Source: Gigantopelta aegis (lineage: Eukaryota > Mollusca > Gastropoda > Neomphalida > Peltospiridae). From it: a stretch of DNA of 64,000 nt. The position numbers and the translations under genes are program-made. Every line of letters starts with the position of its first letter. Within the stretch, counting starts at the first letter, position 1. The stretch spans positions 1 through 64,000 of the forward strand of contig NW_024533043.1 of the NCBI RefSeq assembly GCF_016097555.1. Direction: 5' to 3'. This document shows positions 23,901-35,696 of the stretch, in pieces. The notes beneath the pieces are model-generated. The model saw only the letters and a list, made by a program, of their open reading frames with translations, did no database searches and was not told the origin of the DNA.

Positions 23901-24419
23901 GTACCTTTAACAGAAAACAGGGAGATGAAAAAAGAAGGCAATGTTAATATGATCATGTCTTTGACGGTCAGTAACATTAACAATTGTGTTCATGATTAGT
24001 TACTTTGTTCATAGCCTTTGCAGCAAACATATCATCATCAACTCAGTGCTTATGGTGGCCATCCTGTAGTTCTAGGTGGCCAACCATCCTTAATCTGGCT
24101 ACCAATATCCTCAGGATTTGTACCCCAACAACCTGTTCTGTATCCTCAATATCCTGACCCAGTTGCTGTTCCTCAACAAGGACCACCACATCCCACAGGT
24201 GGACCAGGTAACCCTTATGTCCATACATCTATCCATTTAATTACTAATCTTTTTCCTATCAGTACCTCGACGTCCCATCACAGATGTAGGATGTGAAATC
24301 GATACAGGAGATGTTTCCTACAGTTGAGGAAGGTGTCATACGCTCAGTATTAGAGGCTGCAGGAGGTAAACGGGGGGGGACCAGCTGTCACAAATCTCCT
24401 CACAATGACTACAGATTAG
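20952..24419 (+). CDS. TOLLIP: Toll-interacting protein (C2 and CUE domains)
   Basis: TOLLIP is a cytosolic adaptor that dampens Toll/IL-1 receptor signalling and binds phosphoinositides and ubiquitin in endosomal sorting. Seven exons are inferred: 20952-21083 (MATVDEGQ, then [11 protein letters not shown], the family N-terminal motif), 21888-21989 (end of linker, [11 protein letters not shown]), 23293-23425 (C2: [37 protein letters not shown]), 23511-23551 (SMYIEVFNE), 23814-23966 ([16 protein letters not shown]), 24015-24207 (proline/glutamine-rich linker) and 24263-24419 ([22 protein letters not shown], ending TNLLTMTTD). Phases agree across exons 3-7. Single-base indels are needed in exon 1 (near 21000), exon 2, the start of exon 7 and a G run at 24372. 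These are probably sequence errors, as the gene is conserved in all domains. Confidence 0.93.
22376..23077. repeat. Tandem repeat, ~60 bp x about 12, in TOLLIP intron 2
   Basis: The unit is about 59-61 bp and contains CCTAGGATAGCTACCATTAG, TCTAGACTAGTAAACATCAA and TACTTACTACAGTAA. The first two or three copies are diverged and the central ones nearly identical, the pattern expected from unequal exchange. It contains no coding potential. Confidence 0.95.
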
Positions 24420-26525
24420 ACAGAACTTTGACTACTTGTTTACAAACACTGGTTATAATATTGATTGTATATTAATTGTATTTTTTTGATTATAGAGTAT
24501 TATAGTTTAATTAGTTGGATTCAGTTCCACTCTTTTTTTTGTAGGTCTTGTTTATTTAAGTTTGTGTGTGTCAATTAAAAAGTTAAAAAAATCATTTCTC
24601 TATAATGAATGACAACCTTCAGTTAGGTAATTGGAAGCATGGTTGCAATTGTTAGACATGACAACACATGTGACCATAATATAGAGTTATGATAGTATTG
24701 AACTGTTGATGTACACGTGCTGATATGTGCACTAAAAATTATGATCTAAATTTAATTTATGATATCTTAACAGACTTTTCATGTATCATATAGATACATT
24801 TTAGCTATTGACTTCTCACATAGATACATAACAATTGTTTCTGAACCTATGAGTTTAATAAAGGACAATATCTTCTATGTAAACACTAACTAATATATAT
24901 ATGGTTCCTTTAGTAATTTATCAGTGGTTTCACAATACAACAATTTTTCCCTTAGATAACTTGTGTATATACAGAGCATATGTACAAGTGGAAATGAATA
25001 ACAACTTTTTTTATCACTATATGTTATCAGGTAAAGATTAGTTTCCCTCTCTGTACCACATTTAACATATATATATGTGGAATGGATATTAAAATAACAA
25101 GGAAATACAAACTAGAAGGATATCCTGTTAGAGGTGCCAAACACCTTTTATGACAGTGTATCATTACTACAATTTGTATAGTAAAATATATTTTCCCTTT
25201 TACATCATTTATAGTAAATTTGTACAATCCTAACACTTGTATTTCAGATAAGATATGCTCACACAAGTGAAGAGTAAAATGTTCATAAATTACTAGTACA
25301 AGATATTAATTACCACATAACAATTTGGCTTAATTTTCATAAGACAATGTGTAGAGTTTCATTGGACTTTACACTAATAGTCCATACTAAATAAAAATAT
25401 TAAAGACAAACCATTATCATGACATTTAGTTACCACATCAAAAAAAAATGAATAACTAATAATTATTTTAACACTTTTCTATAGTATTATATGTCATTAT
25501 GAAGTGGACAATTTCAGTTCCACTGTTTTTATCAAGTTTTGTACAACACACTCAAAAAAAAATAACAACATGCAAATTTTTGAAAAAAACTTTGTTTCAT
25601 GTTCGTGAATGACTTGCAAATTTCCCATAAGAAAAACACCCAAACTAAAGCTTACATCATTATATGTAATTGATTTTTAAAAACTATATATAATATGATA
25701 TAGTAAAAAAAGTGTTAAAATTATTTGTTTGTCAGGTGATGAAAAGTACCATGTATGAAAAATAAGTAATTGATTTTATTATGAAATATTGCTTTTCTAG
25801 TTTTCTAAATAAACCTACCTAATTTTCTCACACATATATAATTGATAGAAATGTTTATTAAAATTTGTACATTTTTGCACATAAGATGACATCTTTACAC
25901 ATAATGCTGTAATGTAATACTAAAAAAACCCTCTTCTTGTGTGTCCTTACTATCAATGATTTGAATTTATTATAAGTAGCTATGAATATTGATATCATCA
26001 GGTGATTTTTTTTGTCTAATGTTTCTAATTCAACTTTAAACATTTTAAAACACTGGTCACTAGGTCCTTCTTTTGGGTAAAACATATAGTTATTATTAAA
26101 ATACCGTGTAGTTAAGGGATTATATAATACAAGGTAATCTTGTGTCTGTTTATATAATGGACTGTCATGTTACTTAGACATTTATTGATACCATATTATA
26201 ATAGCCAGAGCATCATATGCTGTAATGATGGCTATTTAGTGACATTTGATACTAGAAGTTTACAGTATCAGTGCCAACCTATATTGATTAGCAGAAGCCA
26301 TCACATATATGACATCATGGGTGTGAGTTATTATTTACAATTGAGAATTAGAGTAGCATGCAAGCACATGATAGGACTATTCAAGGGGAAAATTATGTCA
26401 ATGATTACAATCATGAATTTTTACTTTACTTTAAAATTTTAGATCTAATTTTGCACACACATGTCAGGGGGACTGTTCATGGGAAGATTATGTCAATAAT
26501 CATAATCATGAATTTCCCTCTCCTA
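24420..26525. other. TOLLIP 3' flank and upstream spacer of CUB family 2, unit 1
   Basis: The stretch from about 24950 (CCCTTAGATAA, then GTATATACAGAGCA) recurs at 33960-34260, and 25100-26525 recurs upstream of the other family 2 genes (27.6, 30.1, 34.3 kb). No gene is supported within it; open frames here are short and not shared between copies. Confidence 0.6.
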
Positions 26526-26530
26526 CTGAC

Positions 26531-26537
26531 TATATAA
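26531..26537 (+). promoter_or_regulatory. TATA box of family 2 CUB gene 1
   Basis: TATATAA lies about 65 bp before the ATG, in a conserved block with GGAATAAACTG and TTAGCTACAGATCAA. It is repeated at 28838-28844 and 31342-31348. Confidence 0.6.
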
Positions 26538-26601
26538 TTAACGGAATAAACTGGTTAGCTACAGATCAAACTTCCCTCTCAGAAAACCAATTGAAAAAAG
26601 G

Positions 26602-27313
26602 ATGTCTTTCACTGCAACTGGCTTTTTTTGTGCTGGCTAGTACAATAATTACTAATTATCATAAATCTACAATGGGGTTGTCCCTCAGTCGGCCCATGTA
26701 CTGTTAATGCAGGGCTGGTGGTTCAACTTCAACTTGGTATGATTCAATATGAATCTTACAATATTGTAGATAGTCAAGGAAATGTGTGTCCTACCAGTGG
26801 TACCATTCCCTAAAAAAGTATGTTAAAGTACTGTATATAATTATTATATATTTATTCTTCGCCCTCTAGGTGGGTACAGATGTTTCCAGCACAGACTCTG
26901 CTCAAACAATTGTAGACTTCGAACATGGATGGGAAATTCCACCTCTGAACAGTCCAGCATGCCAGCAGATAGTAATAATCCTACTACAGTAATACTTAAA
27001 AGACACCAAACTCCCCAAATCCATATCGCAAAAATGGATATTTGTGTGTACAACCATTTCATAAGTGGATGTCCCTAGTACTGTACGTGTTAACTTTGAT
27101 AAGTTCAACTTTTCCAGGAATAGCTAATTTCAAAAGATTCCTGCAACAGATTATGTCCAGTTTCTGATGGACAATTACATACCAACGATGTGGCCAATCA
27201 AAAACTGGAGAATATGTACTATTACCTTCATCTAACTTTTTAGTATGTTCTTCTCTGATAAACTTAGTAGACATTTGAGGACAAGGATTTCAATTGAGAA
27301 CTCATGTGGTTAA
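26602..27313 (+). CDS. Secreted CUB-domain protein, family 2, copy 1
   Basis: Exon 1 (26602-26817) starts MSFTATGFF and gives a signal peptide (F-V-LAST core). Its mature start has the pattern CPQSACTINAGWC, then DSQGNVCLP and TIPKK before a GTATGT donor. Exon 2 (from 26870) carries C..NCRLRTWSG, VKHPADS, DICVYNISLSGCP and a typical CUB domain: VRVNFDKFTFPG, CTDYVQFHDGQL, RCGNQTGEYVLLPSSNF and a final cysteine near TQCG, then TAA. The predicted length is about 205 residues. This copy has several single-base indels, and the consensus with the other three defines the frame. The exon layout and the cysteine-rich start resemble family 1, so the two families are probably related. A secreted product is expected; the ligand is unknown. 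Confidence 0.75.
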
Positions 27314-27319
27314 GTTATG

Positions 27320-28835
27320 CAAATACAGAATCGAACATATCTCCATCAAACTTTAAATTTATATATCAACAATATTTTTCCTTCATAATTATATACTTTT
27401 AGTTTAATTATTATACTTACTATTTGTATATTAAAACCTTATTTTATATAATTATTTTACATATAATATGTAGTATACTTCTCATTTTATTTTATTCAAT
27501 AAAAAGCTGACAATACCATGACATGTTGATGTCACAACACTCACTCATTTCTGACCCATCACCTTTATTATTAGTAGTAACTATTATTTGTATAAGTAAA
27601 CATGTATTTTCCTTTTTCATGATCTATACAGTAAATTGTACAGTCCTAACATTTAAATTTCAGATACTATATGCCCACGAACTAAAGAGTAAATGTTCAT
27701 AATTACTAGTACAAGATATTATATATCACATAACAATTTTGGCTTAATTTTCATAAGTCATGTGTAGTTTCATTGGACTCTACACTATAGTCATACTAAT
27801 AAAATATTAAGACAAAACCATTATCATATACAGTAGGTCTACATAAAAGAAAATATATTATAATTTTTTTAACATTTATATAATTGTAATTAGGTTAGTC
27901 ATAATGAAGGTCATTATGACTTGTTTGTTTGTTTTCTAGTAGTTCCCTGTTTATCAATTTTTTTTTGTACAAAACACTCAATATAATACAAATTTTAAAA
28001 AAAAACTATTCAGCTGTGAATGACTTGGAAATCCCCATGAATAACACCCAAATTAAAGCCACATCATTAATGTATTGATAAAATACTATATATATATATA
28101 TATATAATCTTATATATTAATAGTAGAAACTGTGTACGTTTTATTTTTCTCATTGATTTTAGTGGATGCAAAAGCACCATGTATTGAAACTTTCCCATTT
28201 GATTTATTATGAATAATTGAACTACCTACTTTTTCTCAATATATTAGGATGATAGAATCTTAGAAAATTTGTACATATGACATCTTGTGTTTTACATATA
28301 ATGTTGTAATATAATAAAACTCTTCTTGTCTGTGTCTTATTATCAATCTTTAATATCACCTTAAGTAGTTATGAATATTGTATCATCAGGTGTTATTTTT
28401 TTCATTTGTTTTCAAATTTCACTCTAACCGTTTAATACACTGGTCCCACTAGTCCTTTCCTCTTTGTAATCATATTGTTTATCTCAAAGAACCTTAAATA
28501 TTCGTAGTAAGGGATTATTCCTTATAAGGTAATATTGTGTCCCTGTTATAATACTGGACGGTAATGTCCCCCCACTTAGCCATTTCATTTGATTACTATA
28601 TTAATAGACCGTTGCATCATATGCTTGTTTCTATATGTCTACATTGGAGACTAGAAATGTAGTTAGCACCAAACTATAGTGATTAGCCAGAGCTGTAATT
28701 ATACTCATCATGGGTGTTAGTAATAAATTTTTAGATTTTAATTTTGCCACACGCATGTCAGGGACTGACCCTGTTTCATGGGGAAGAGAATTATTCGTCA
28801 ATAATCATAGCTCAAGGAATTTCCTCCTCCTATAA
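27320..28835. other. Spacer of CUB family 2, unit 2
   Basis: This is conserved upstream DNA of the unit plus an AT-rich 3' flank. It includes a (TA)n run at 28087-28107. No gene is seen. Confidence 0.55.
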
Positions 28836-28837
28836 CA

Positions 28838-28844
28838 TATATAA
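28838..28844 (+). promoter_or_regulatory. TATA box of family 2 CUB gene 2
   Basis: TATATAAGACTGAATAACTG lies in the conserved promoter block, about 70 bp upstream of the start. Confidence 0.55.
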
Positions 28845-28908
28845 GACTGAATAACTGCTTAGCTCTTACATATCAATTTAGGCTCTAGGAAAACCAAGTG
28901 AAAAAAGG

Positions 28909-29617
28909 ATTGTCCTTTCACAGCAACTGGCTTTTTTGTGCTGGCTAGTACAATATTACTAGTTTCATCAAATACTACAATGGGTTTGTTCCTCAGTCGG
29001 CATGTACCGTTAATGCAGGCTCCGGGTGTTCACTTCAACTGGTTATGTGATGCAAATGATCTACAATTGTAGATTAGTCAAGGCAAAGTGTGCCTACAGG
29101 TGTACAATTCCCAAAAGTATGTCCATTACTCCATATAAATAATATATATTTATCTTCTTCCTATAATAGTCCGAATACAGTTATGTTTTCAAGCATAGAT
29201 TCCTGTTCCAAACAATTGGTAGACTTCGAACATGGAGTGGAACCCACCTCTTGACAGTCAAACATCCAGCACTGATAGTTAATAATCCTACTACAGGTAT
29301 ACTTAAAGACCAAAAAATTCCCAAGTCCCATATCGTAAAAATGATATTTGTGTGTACAACATTTCATTAACGTGGATGTCCTAGTACTGTAGTGTTTAAC
29401 TTTGATAAGTTTCACTTTTCCAGGAATAGCTAATTCACAGATTCTTGGCCACAGATTATGTCCAGTTTCATGATGGACAATTACATACCAAACGATGTTG
29501 GCAATCAAACTGAGAATATGTACTATTTACTTCATCTAACTTTTTTTAGTATTGTTCTTCTCTGATAACTTAGAACAACAAAGATATCGGATTCAATTTG
29601 AGAACTCAATGTGGTTA
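28909..29617 (+). CDS. Secreted CUB-domain protein, family 2, copy 2 (indel-rich)
   Basis: The start context reads GGATTGTCC where copies 1 and 3 have GGATGTC, so the ATG is disrupted by one inserted T, either noise or loss. Exon 1 runs to 29116 and exon 2 from 29170. Landmarks are the FFVLAST signal core, PQSACTVNAG, DSQGKVC, then RLRTWSG, VKHPA, DICVYNISL and the CUB core with VQFHDGQLHTK and GNQTENM-like, ending in GFNLRTQCG before TAA. This copy has the highest density of inserted bases among the four. Confidence 0.65.
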
Positions 29618-29619
29618 AG

Positions 29620-31335
29620 TTAGATATGCAACTACAGAAAGCTAGCAAATCTTCCAGCAAACTTTATATTATCACAAAACATTTTTCTTCATAGTTATCT
29701 CTTTTAGGTTTTATTATTATACTTACTATTTGTATAATTAAAAACTATATTTTAGATAATTTTTTCACATAATATATATGTATGTTTACATTTTTTTTTA
29801 CAATAATGAACATTCATGAAAAAGAACATATGATATTTTCTGACAATAACATGACATATTGATGCCAACAACACTCACTCATTAAGACATACCCTCATCA
29901 TGACAGTAGTCCAAATTAAAAGAAAATATACTATATAATTATTTAACACCTATAAAAACTATAGTTAGCTTTATTATAATGATGTCATTATGAATTGTTG
30001 TTGTTTTTGTTACATATTAGTTCAAAAGAAACACACACCAAGAGGTGCCAACAACACCCATTTATTCAGACAGTTATCATTACTATAAATTTGAGTTTTT
30101 TAGATATTTTTCCCTTTTGCATCATTTATAGTAAAATGCTACAGTCCTAACACTTACATTTACAAGTGAAGAGTAATATATTCATAATTTCTAGTACAAG
30201 ATATTAATTATCACATAACACAATTTTGGTTTAAATCTGATAAGATAAGTGTATTTCATTGGACTTTACTTTTATAGTCTACTAATAAAATATAAGACAA
30301 ACCCTTATCATGACGGTAAGTCCACATGTAAACAGAAACGGTATACTATCATTATTTAACACCTATAAAACTATAATTAACATATAGTCCATAATGATGT
30401 CATTATGAATTTGTTCATATTTTTTGTGGTTTTTTGTTCCACTGTTTTTTTATGCAAAACACTCAAAATAAATAACAAAATAACTTTTTTTTTAAAACTT
30501 TTCATGAATGGACTTGCAAAATCCCATAGAAAACACCCAAAACTAAAGCTACATCATTATATGTAATTGATAAAAACTATATATATTATATATAGTAAAA
30601 AATGTTAAAATTATTTGTTTGTCATTGATTGTCAGGTTGATAAAAAAGTACCATGTATTGAAAAAATAATGAACTTTCCATTGATTTTCTTATGAATATT
30701 GGATTTCTATAGTTTCTAAATAAATTACCTAATTTTCTCACACATATATAACTGATAGAAATTTTTTAATTAAATAGCAATAAGATGACATCTTCTTTAC
30801 AATAAGGCCTGTAATGTAATACTAAAAACCCTCTTTTTTGTGGGTCTTACTATCAAGGATTTGAATATCAAATTTAAGTTAGCGCTAGCTGCTACCCTGA
30901 ATGAATTAGCTTATGAATGAATATTGATATCATCAGGTGTTATTTTGTCTATTCTTTCTAATTTCATCACTCCAACAGTTTAAAACACTGGTCACTAAGT
31001 CCTTCTCTTTGTAAAACATATTTATTATTCTAAAAAAGTAGTTAAGCGGATTATACAATTATAAAGTAATCTTTAATATACTGACTGTCATGTCACTTAT
31101 ATTAGACATTTTATTGATACTATATTGTAATAGCCAGTGCATCATATGTTTCTATATAGTAAACATTTGATACTAGAATGTATTAACACCAGCCTATATT
31201 GATTTAGCAGAGCTGTAATTATGACATCATGGGTGTTAGTAATAAAATTATCTAATTTTTGCACACACAGTGTCAGGGACTGTTCATGGGAAAAATTATG
31301 TCAATAATCATAACTCGCATGAATTTTCCTCTCCT
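29620..31335. other. Spacer of CUB family 2, unit 3
   Basis: The spacer includes a short additional copy of the upstream region (29905-30050) before the full one starting near 30050. No gene is seen. Confidence 0.5.
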
Positions 31336-31341
31336 ACAGAT

Positions 31342-31348
31342 TATATAA
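31342..31348 (+). promoter_or_regulatory. TATA box of family 2 CUB gene 3
   Basis: TATATAAGAATGGAATAAAC occurs in the conserved promoter block, about 70 bp before the ATG. Confidence 0.55.
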
Positions 31349-31415
31349 GAATGGAATAAACTGCTTTAGCTACAGAATCAACTTACTTCTCAGAAAACAA
31401 ACTTGAAAAAAAAGG

Positions 31416-32160
31416 ATGTCTTCTATTACAAATGGCCTTTTTTGTGCTGGCTAGTAAATATTACTAATTTATCATAAATACCTACATGGCGTGTCCTCAG
31501 TCAGCATGTACCATTTAATGCAGGCTGGTGTTCAACTTCAACGGTTATGATGCAAACGATCTTACAATTGTAGATAGTCAAAGAAATGTGTGCCTACCAG
31601 TGTGGTACCCCATTCCTAAAAAAAGTATGTTGTTAATTACTGTTATATATAATTAATGATATTTTATCTTCTTCCTCTATAGGATACAGATTGTTTCAAG
31701 CACAGACTCTTGCTCAAAAATTGTAGACTTCGAACATGGAGTGGAACCCACCTCCTGACAGTCAAACATCCAGCAGATAGTATAATCCTATCCTACAGTA
31801 TACTTAAAGACACCAAAATGAAGGTCATCCCAAGTCCATATCGTAAAAAAATCTTAGGGGGAATATTAGTTGTGTGTACAACAGGGTATTTCATTAAGTG
31901 GATGTCCTAGTACTGTACGTGTTCCAACTTTGATAAGTTCACTTTCCCATGAAATACGGAAAATTCAACAGATTATTGCACAGATTATGTCCAGTTTCAT
32001 GATGGGACACATTACATACCAAACAAACGATGTGGCAATCAAACTGGGAGTAAAATATGTACTATTACCATCATCTAACTTTTTTAGTATTGTTCTTCTT
32101 TCTGATAAACTTAGAACATCTGAAGATATCGGATTCAATTTGAGAACTCAATGTGGTTAA
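31416..32160 (+). CDS. Secreted CUB-domain protein, family 2, copy 3
   Basis: ATG at 31416 gives MSSITNGLF, or the family signal peptide after one correction. Exon 1 reads MACPQSACTI, INAGWCSTST and DSQRNVCLP, and ends at 31624. Exon 2 starts at 31683: C.KNCRLRTWSGTHLLTVKH, PADSI, PSPYRK, CVYNISLSGCP after correction, and the CUB region STDYCTDYVQFHDG-like. Near the C-terminus it reads clearly as LLPSSNFFSIVLLSDKLRT and EDIGFNLRTQCG, then TAA. This copy shows best the end of the CUB domain, with the final cysteine. An insertion of about 12 bases near 31825 (AATGAAGGTCAT) is unique to it. Confidence 0.75.
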
Positions 32161-32164
32161 CTTA

Positions 32165-32635
32165 TATATGCACTACAGAAGCGATCATATCTTCCAACAA
32201 ACTTAATATATCAAGAAACAAATTTTCCTTCATAATTATATACTTTTAGTTTAGTTATTTATACTTACTATTGTCTATAATTATAAACTTTATTTTTATA
32301 ATTATTTTACATATATATGTATTATACATCTCATTATTTATTCAATAATAAAATCAATTACATATAATAACAGTCATGAAAAGGAATAATATGATGATAA
32401 CAACTTATAGAGGAACGATATTGTTGGTACATCAAACACCCAATCACTTCTTGCTGTTATCTCTACTATTTGTTTTAAATATAATCGTAACTTCTTCAGT
32501 ATAATTTATACCATAAATAGCATAAGATATCTAGTACAGTTCAAGCCTACATATGAAGGATAATTACCAATATGAAGATATGCCATCGTGTAAATTATCC
32601 TATCACTAATACATGTATTGATTACCAATCATATC
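32165..32635. other. AT-rich intergenic sequence
   Basis: This is the 3' flank of copy 3, with no recognisable gene. Confidence 0.45.
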
Positions 32636-32639
32636 ACCA

Positions 32640-33215
32640 AAATTTTCCGCACCAAAAGATGAGGGACTGCCTGTTGTTGAGAAATTATGAGGAATGCTGA
32701 TGGCTGTTCTTGAGCATCAGTCTATTGACCAATATCACTAAGAGTCCAGGAGCTACCTGAATGCTTTACATGTTGTCATCTCTGAGATTGTGGATGGATG
32801 ATTTCAATTGTTTTGTATTGCTGTTCGGTTTTCCATAGGTTTTCTCCTTTTTATGTAGACCCCCATACTGTTCACATCACTGTAGAACTGACTTTAAGTT
32901 ATGCTACACATGTATGGTCTTTAGCTACAGATTATAGTGAAGGCCCCATTTACTATAGCACATGGTTTGGCGATCAATGATATTGTTCACAAGGCCACTA
33001 ACTTAGTTCAGTTCATATTTTCATATAGACGGGTAACCTTCAGCTGGTCTATCATTCAGATGAAGTGCCTCCCAATGGCATCACAACAGCGTCTGTGAAA
33101 GAATTGGAAAGTTGTTTAATGTGGGGATGCAACTTGGTTCCTAGAGACATATACCCTGTAATATGGTTGCTAGTGCACTATGGAAGCAGAAAAGTAGCTA
33201 TCATTAGAGAGTAGA
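32640..33215 (+). pseudogene. Unidentified coding-like exons, probably fragment of a gene
   Basis: Three stretches have low stop density and protein-like composition: about 32655-32800 (MAVLEHQSIDQYH), 32838-32980 (VHITVELTLSYATHVWSL then PIYYSTWFGDQ) and 33030-33212 (LQLVYHSDEVPPNG, SVKELESCLMWGCNLVPRD, YPVIWLLVHYG). Possible acceptors precede the second and third. I do not recognise the protein. The segment sits outside the CUB tandem unit and next to the TOLLIP fragment, so it may be a remnant moved in the same rearrangement. Confidence 0.35.
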
Positions 33216-33319
33216 AGATAGAAATACTCTCATTTTTTTTAACACCACCCACTTCTTTCTTTTTTCCCTGGCAATAGAGGACACCTAGGAGTTTTGGGAC
33301 GGGACCATCAAGAACATCC

Positions 33320-33740
33320 TTACAGTATTTACATACATTTTCAATGAGATAAATTTATTTATTGAGTTTACTGTGCTATTAAAATAATCCCGGGACATTG
33401 ACTGGTATTAATATACTATAGTATAATAGCAATTAGTTGTGTGGGTTTGCCAATATTTCCAAACTATATCATATTAAATTGAATACACAATTTACAGTTC
33501 TATCTTGTTCATGATCATATCCCTTACATTTAACTCAATGAAATTATCTAGCTGTGTTCCTATGTTAATGTTCCTCCTTTCAAATTTCTTCTTTTGTTAC
33601 TATAAACTTCTCGCTTCTCTATATCCTTCTATTTGTTGTTATAGTGTTACTTATCTCTTGACAATTTCGTATGCTTGGGGTTCTTGTGAATTTTCTCTGA
33701 AGATATGTATAAAAGGAGAAGAATATAGGATAAATTAGAA
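33320..33740 (+). pseudogene. Partial TOLLIP duplicate (exon 4-intron 4-exon 5 region)
   Basis: The sequence follows TOLLIP 23525-23890 along the end of exon 4 (TCAATGAGATAAATT), intron 4 and the first half of exon 5 (TTACTTATCTCTTGACAATT, TATGCTTGGGGTT, GAAGATATGTATAAA). It includes intron, so it is a DNA-level duplication and not a retrocopy. It has no other TOLLIP exons in order and shows many changes. It cannot make a C2 domain. Confidence 0.85.
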
Positions 33741-33744
33741 ACAT

Positions 33745-35690
33745 AGCTTGTAAAAATTGTTGAGACAGACAATGACCAACACACGGACGGACATGGCTGA
33801 CCAGCTATAATAGTACTGAACTGTTTTGAAACCCACACATGATGGACATTATTGAATATAAATGAATGAATAACATTATCTTAATTATGATATTTTCACT
33901 TGAAATATCATAATAGTGCATTTAGCTATCAATATGTATGAATAATAACTATTTATTTCCCTTAGATAAAATTGTGTATAGACAGAGCAGATGTACAAGT
34001 GGAATATGAATAACAACCATTTTTATCACTATATGTTATTAGAGAAAAGACTAGTTTCCCTCTCTGTACAAGTTTAGTTGACATATATATTATTTCTATT
34101 ACTATGTTTTTAGAAAAGACTAGTTCCCCCTCTCTGTACATAGTGTTCCTATAACATTATTTCTATTACTATGTGTTTATTAGAAAAGACTAGTTTCCCC
34201 TCTCTGTACATAGTTACATATAGCATTATGGAGGATGGATATTAAAAATAACAAGAGAACTACACACCAAGAGGTGCCAACAACACCCATTAAATTCAGG
34301 ACAGTTATCATTACTATAATTTAGTAATATTTCCTTTTGCATCATTATAGGTAAAATGTACAGGTCCTTAACACTTACGTTTTTTCAAAAGTTGAAGAGT
34401 AAATATTCATAATTACTAGTACAAGAATAATAATTACCATTGTTTACCCACATAACAATTTTTGGCTTAAATTTGATAAGTACAATGTGTAGTTTCATTC
34501 CACTTGACACTATAGTCCCATACTAATACAAATATTAAGATCAAACCCCTTATCATGAACAGTAGTCCACATTAAAAGACAATATACTATAATTATTTAA
34601 CACCTATAAAACTTAAATTAACATAGTCATAATGATGTCATTATGAAATTTGTTTATTTTTTGGGATCTTTGTTCTCACACTGTTTACCAATGTTTTTTT
34701 ATGCAAACACTCAAAAATAAAACAAATATACATTTTTAAAAAAATCTTTGTTTTCAGTTTGTGAATGACTTGCAAATCCCCATAGAAAAACACCCAAACT
34801 AAAGTACATTCATTATATGTAATTTGATAAAAACTATATATTATATAATATAAAAAAAAAATGTAAAATTATTTGTTTGTCAGGTGATGAAAAAGTACCA
34901 TGTATGAAAAAATTAACTTTTCCATTGATTATTAGAATATTGATTCTTAGTTTTCTAAATAAATACCTATTTTTCCTCACACATATATAACTGATAGAAA
35001 TTTTTTATTAAATTTGCCACATAAGATGGACATTCTTTTACACGTAATGTTTGTAATGTAATACTAAAAACCCTCTTTTTTGTGCGTCCTTACTAGTCAA
35101 GCGCTTTGAATATTATTATAAGTAAGCTTATGTGAATATTGATATCATCAGGTGATATTATTTGTCTATTGTTTCTAATTTCAGCTCAACAGTTTTTAAA
35201 ACACTGGTCACTAGTCCTCCCTTTTTTTGTAACCCATATTATTATCTGAAAGATGCATCATATACTATGGTATTAAGGGATTATATAAATACAGGTAATC
35301 CTGTGTCCTGTTATTATACTGGACTGTATGTCAACTTAGATATTTCCATTGATACTATATAGTGTAATAGCCAGAGTTATCTTTGGTGTGTTTTTAATAA
35401 TGCTTTATAGAGCTATATGACATATGATACTAGAAAATTCTATAATATCAATGCCAAACCTATACAATCCCAGTACTAATAATTGCCATTAATTAACAAT
35501 AATCCAGCCTTGATGGACATCCAAAGATCATGATTGTTTTTGTCTAAGCGGACATATCATGTAAGACCCAAGGCTTATCCCTAGGGGAACATGTAATAAG
35601 GTGGCAGGAGCAATATAGATTCTATAAAGACAGAAAAGGCCAGAGGTATATTTTCAGAAAAATACGATTACTTACTTAGAAAAAAAATGT
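33745..35690. other. TOLLIP-downstream duplicate and spacer of CUB family 2, unit 4
   Basis: From 33960 the sequence matches TOLLIP's 3' flank (24950 onward), then the standard family 2 upstream region to about 35400. A short block TAGAAAAGACTAGTTTCCC..CTCTCTGTACATAG repeats three times at 34045-34215. No gene is seen. Confidence 0.55.
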
Positions 35691-35696
35691 TTGACT

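Noticed and set aside
26844..29508. Minus-strand frames of 70-115 codons in the family 2 units
   Set aside because: They are antisense to CUB exon 2. The plus strand gives CUB motifs, signal peptide and splice sites, while the minus frames are not shared by all four copies.
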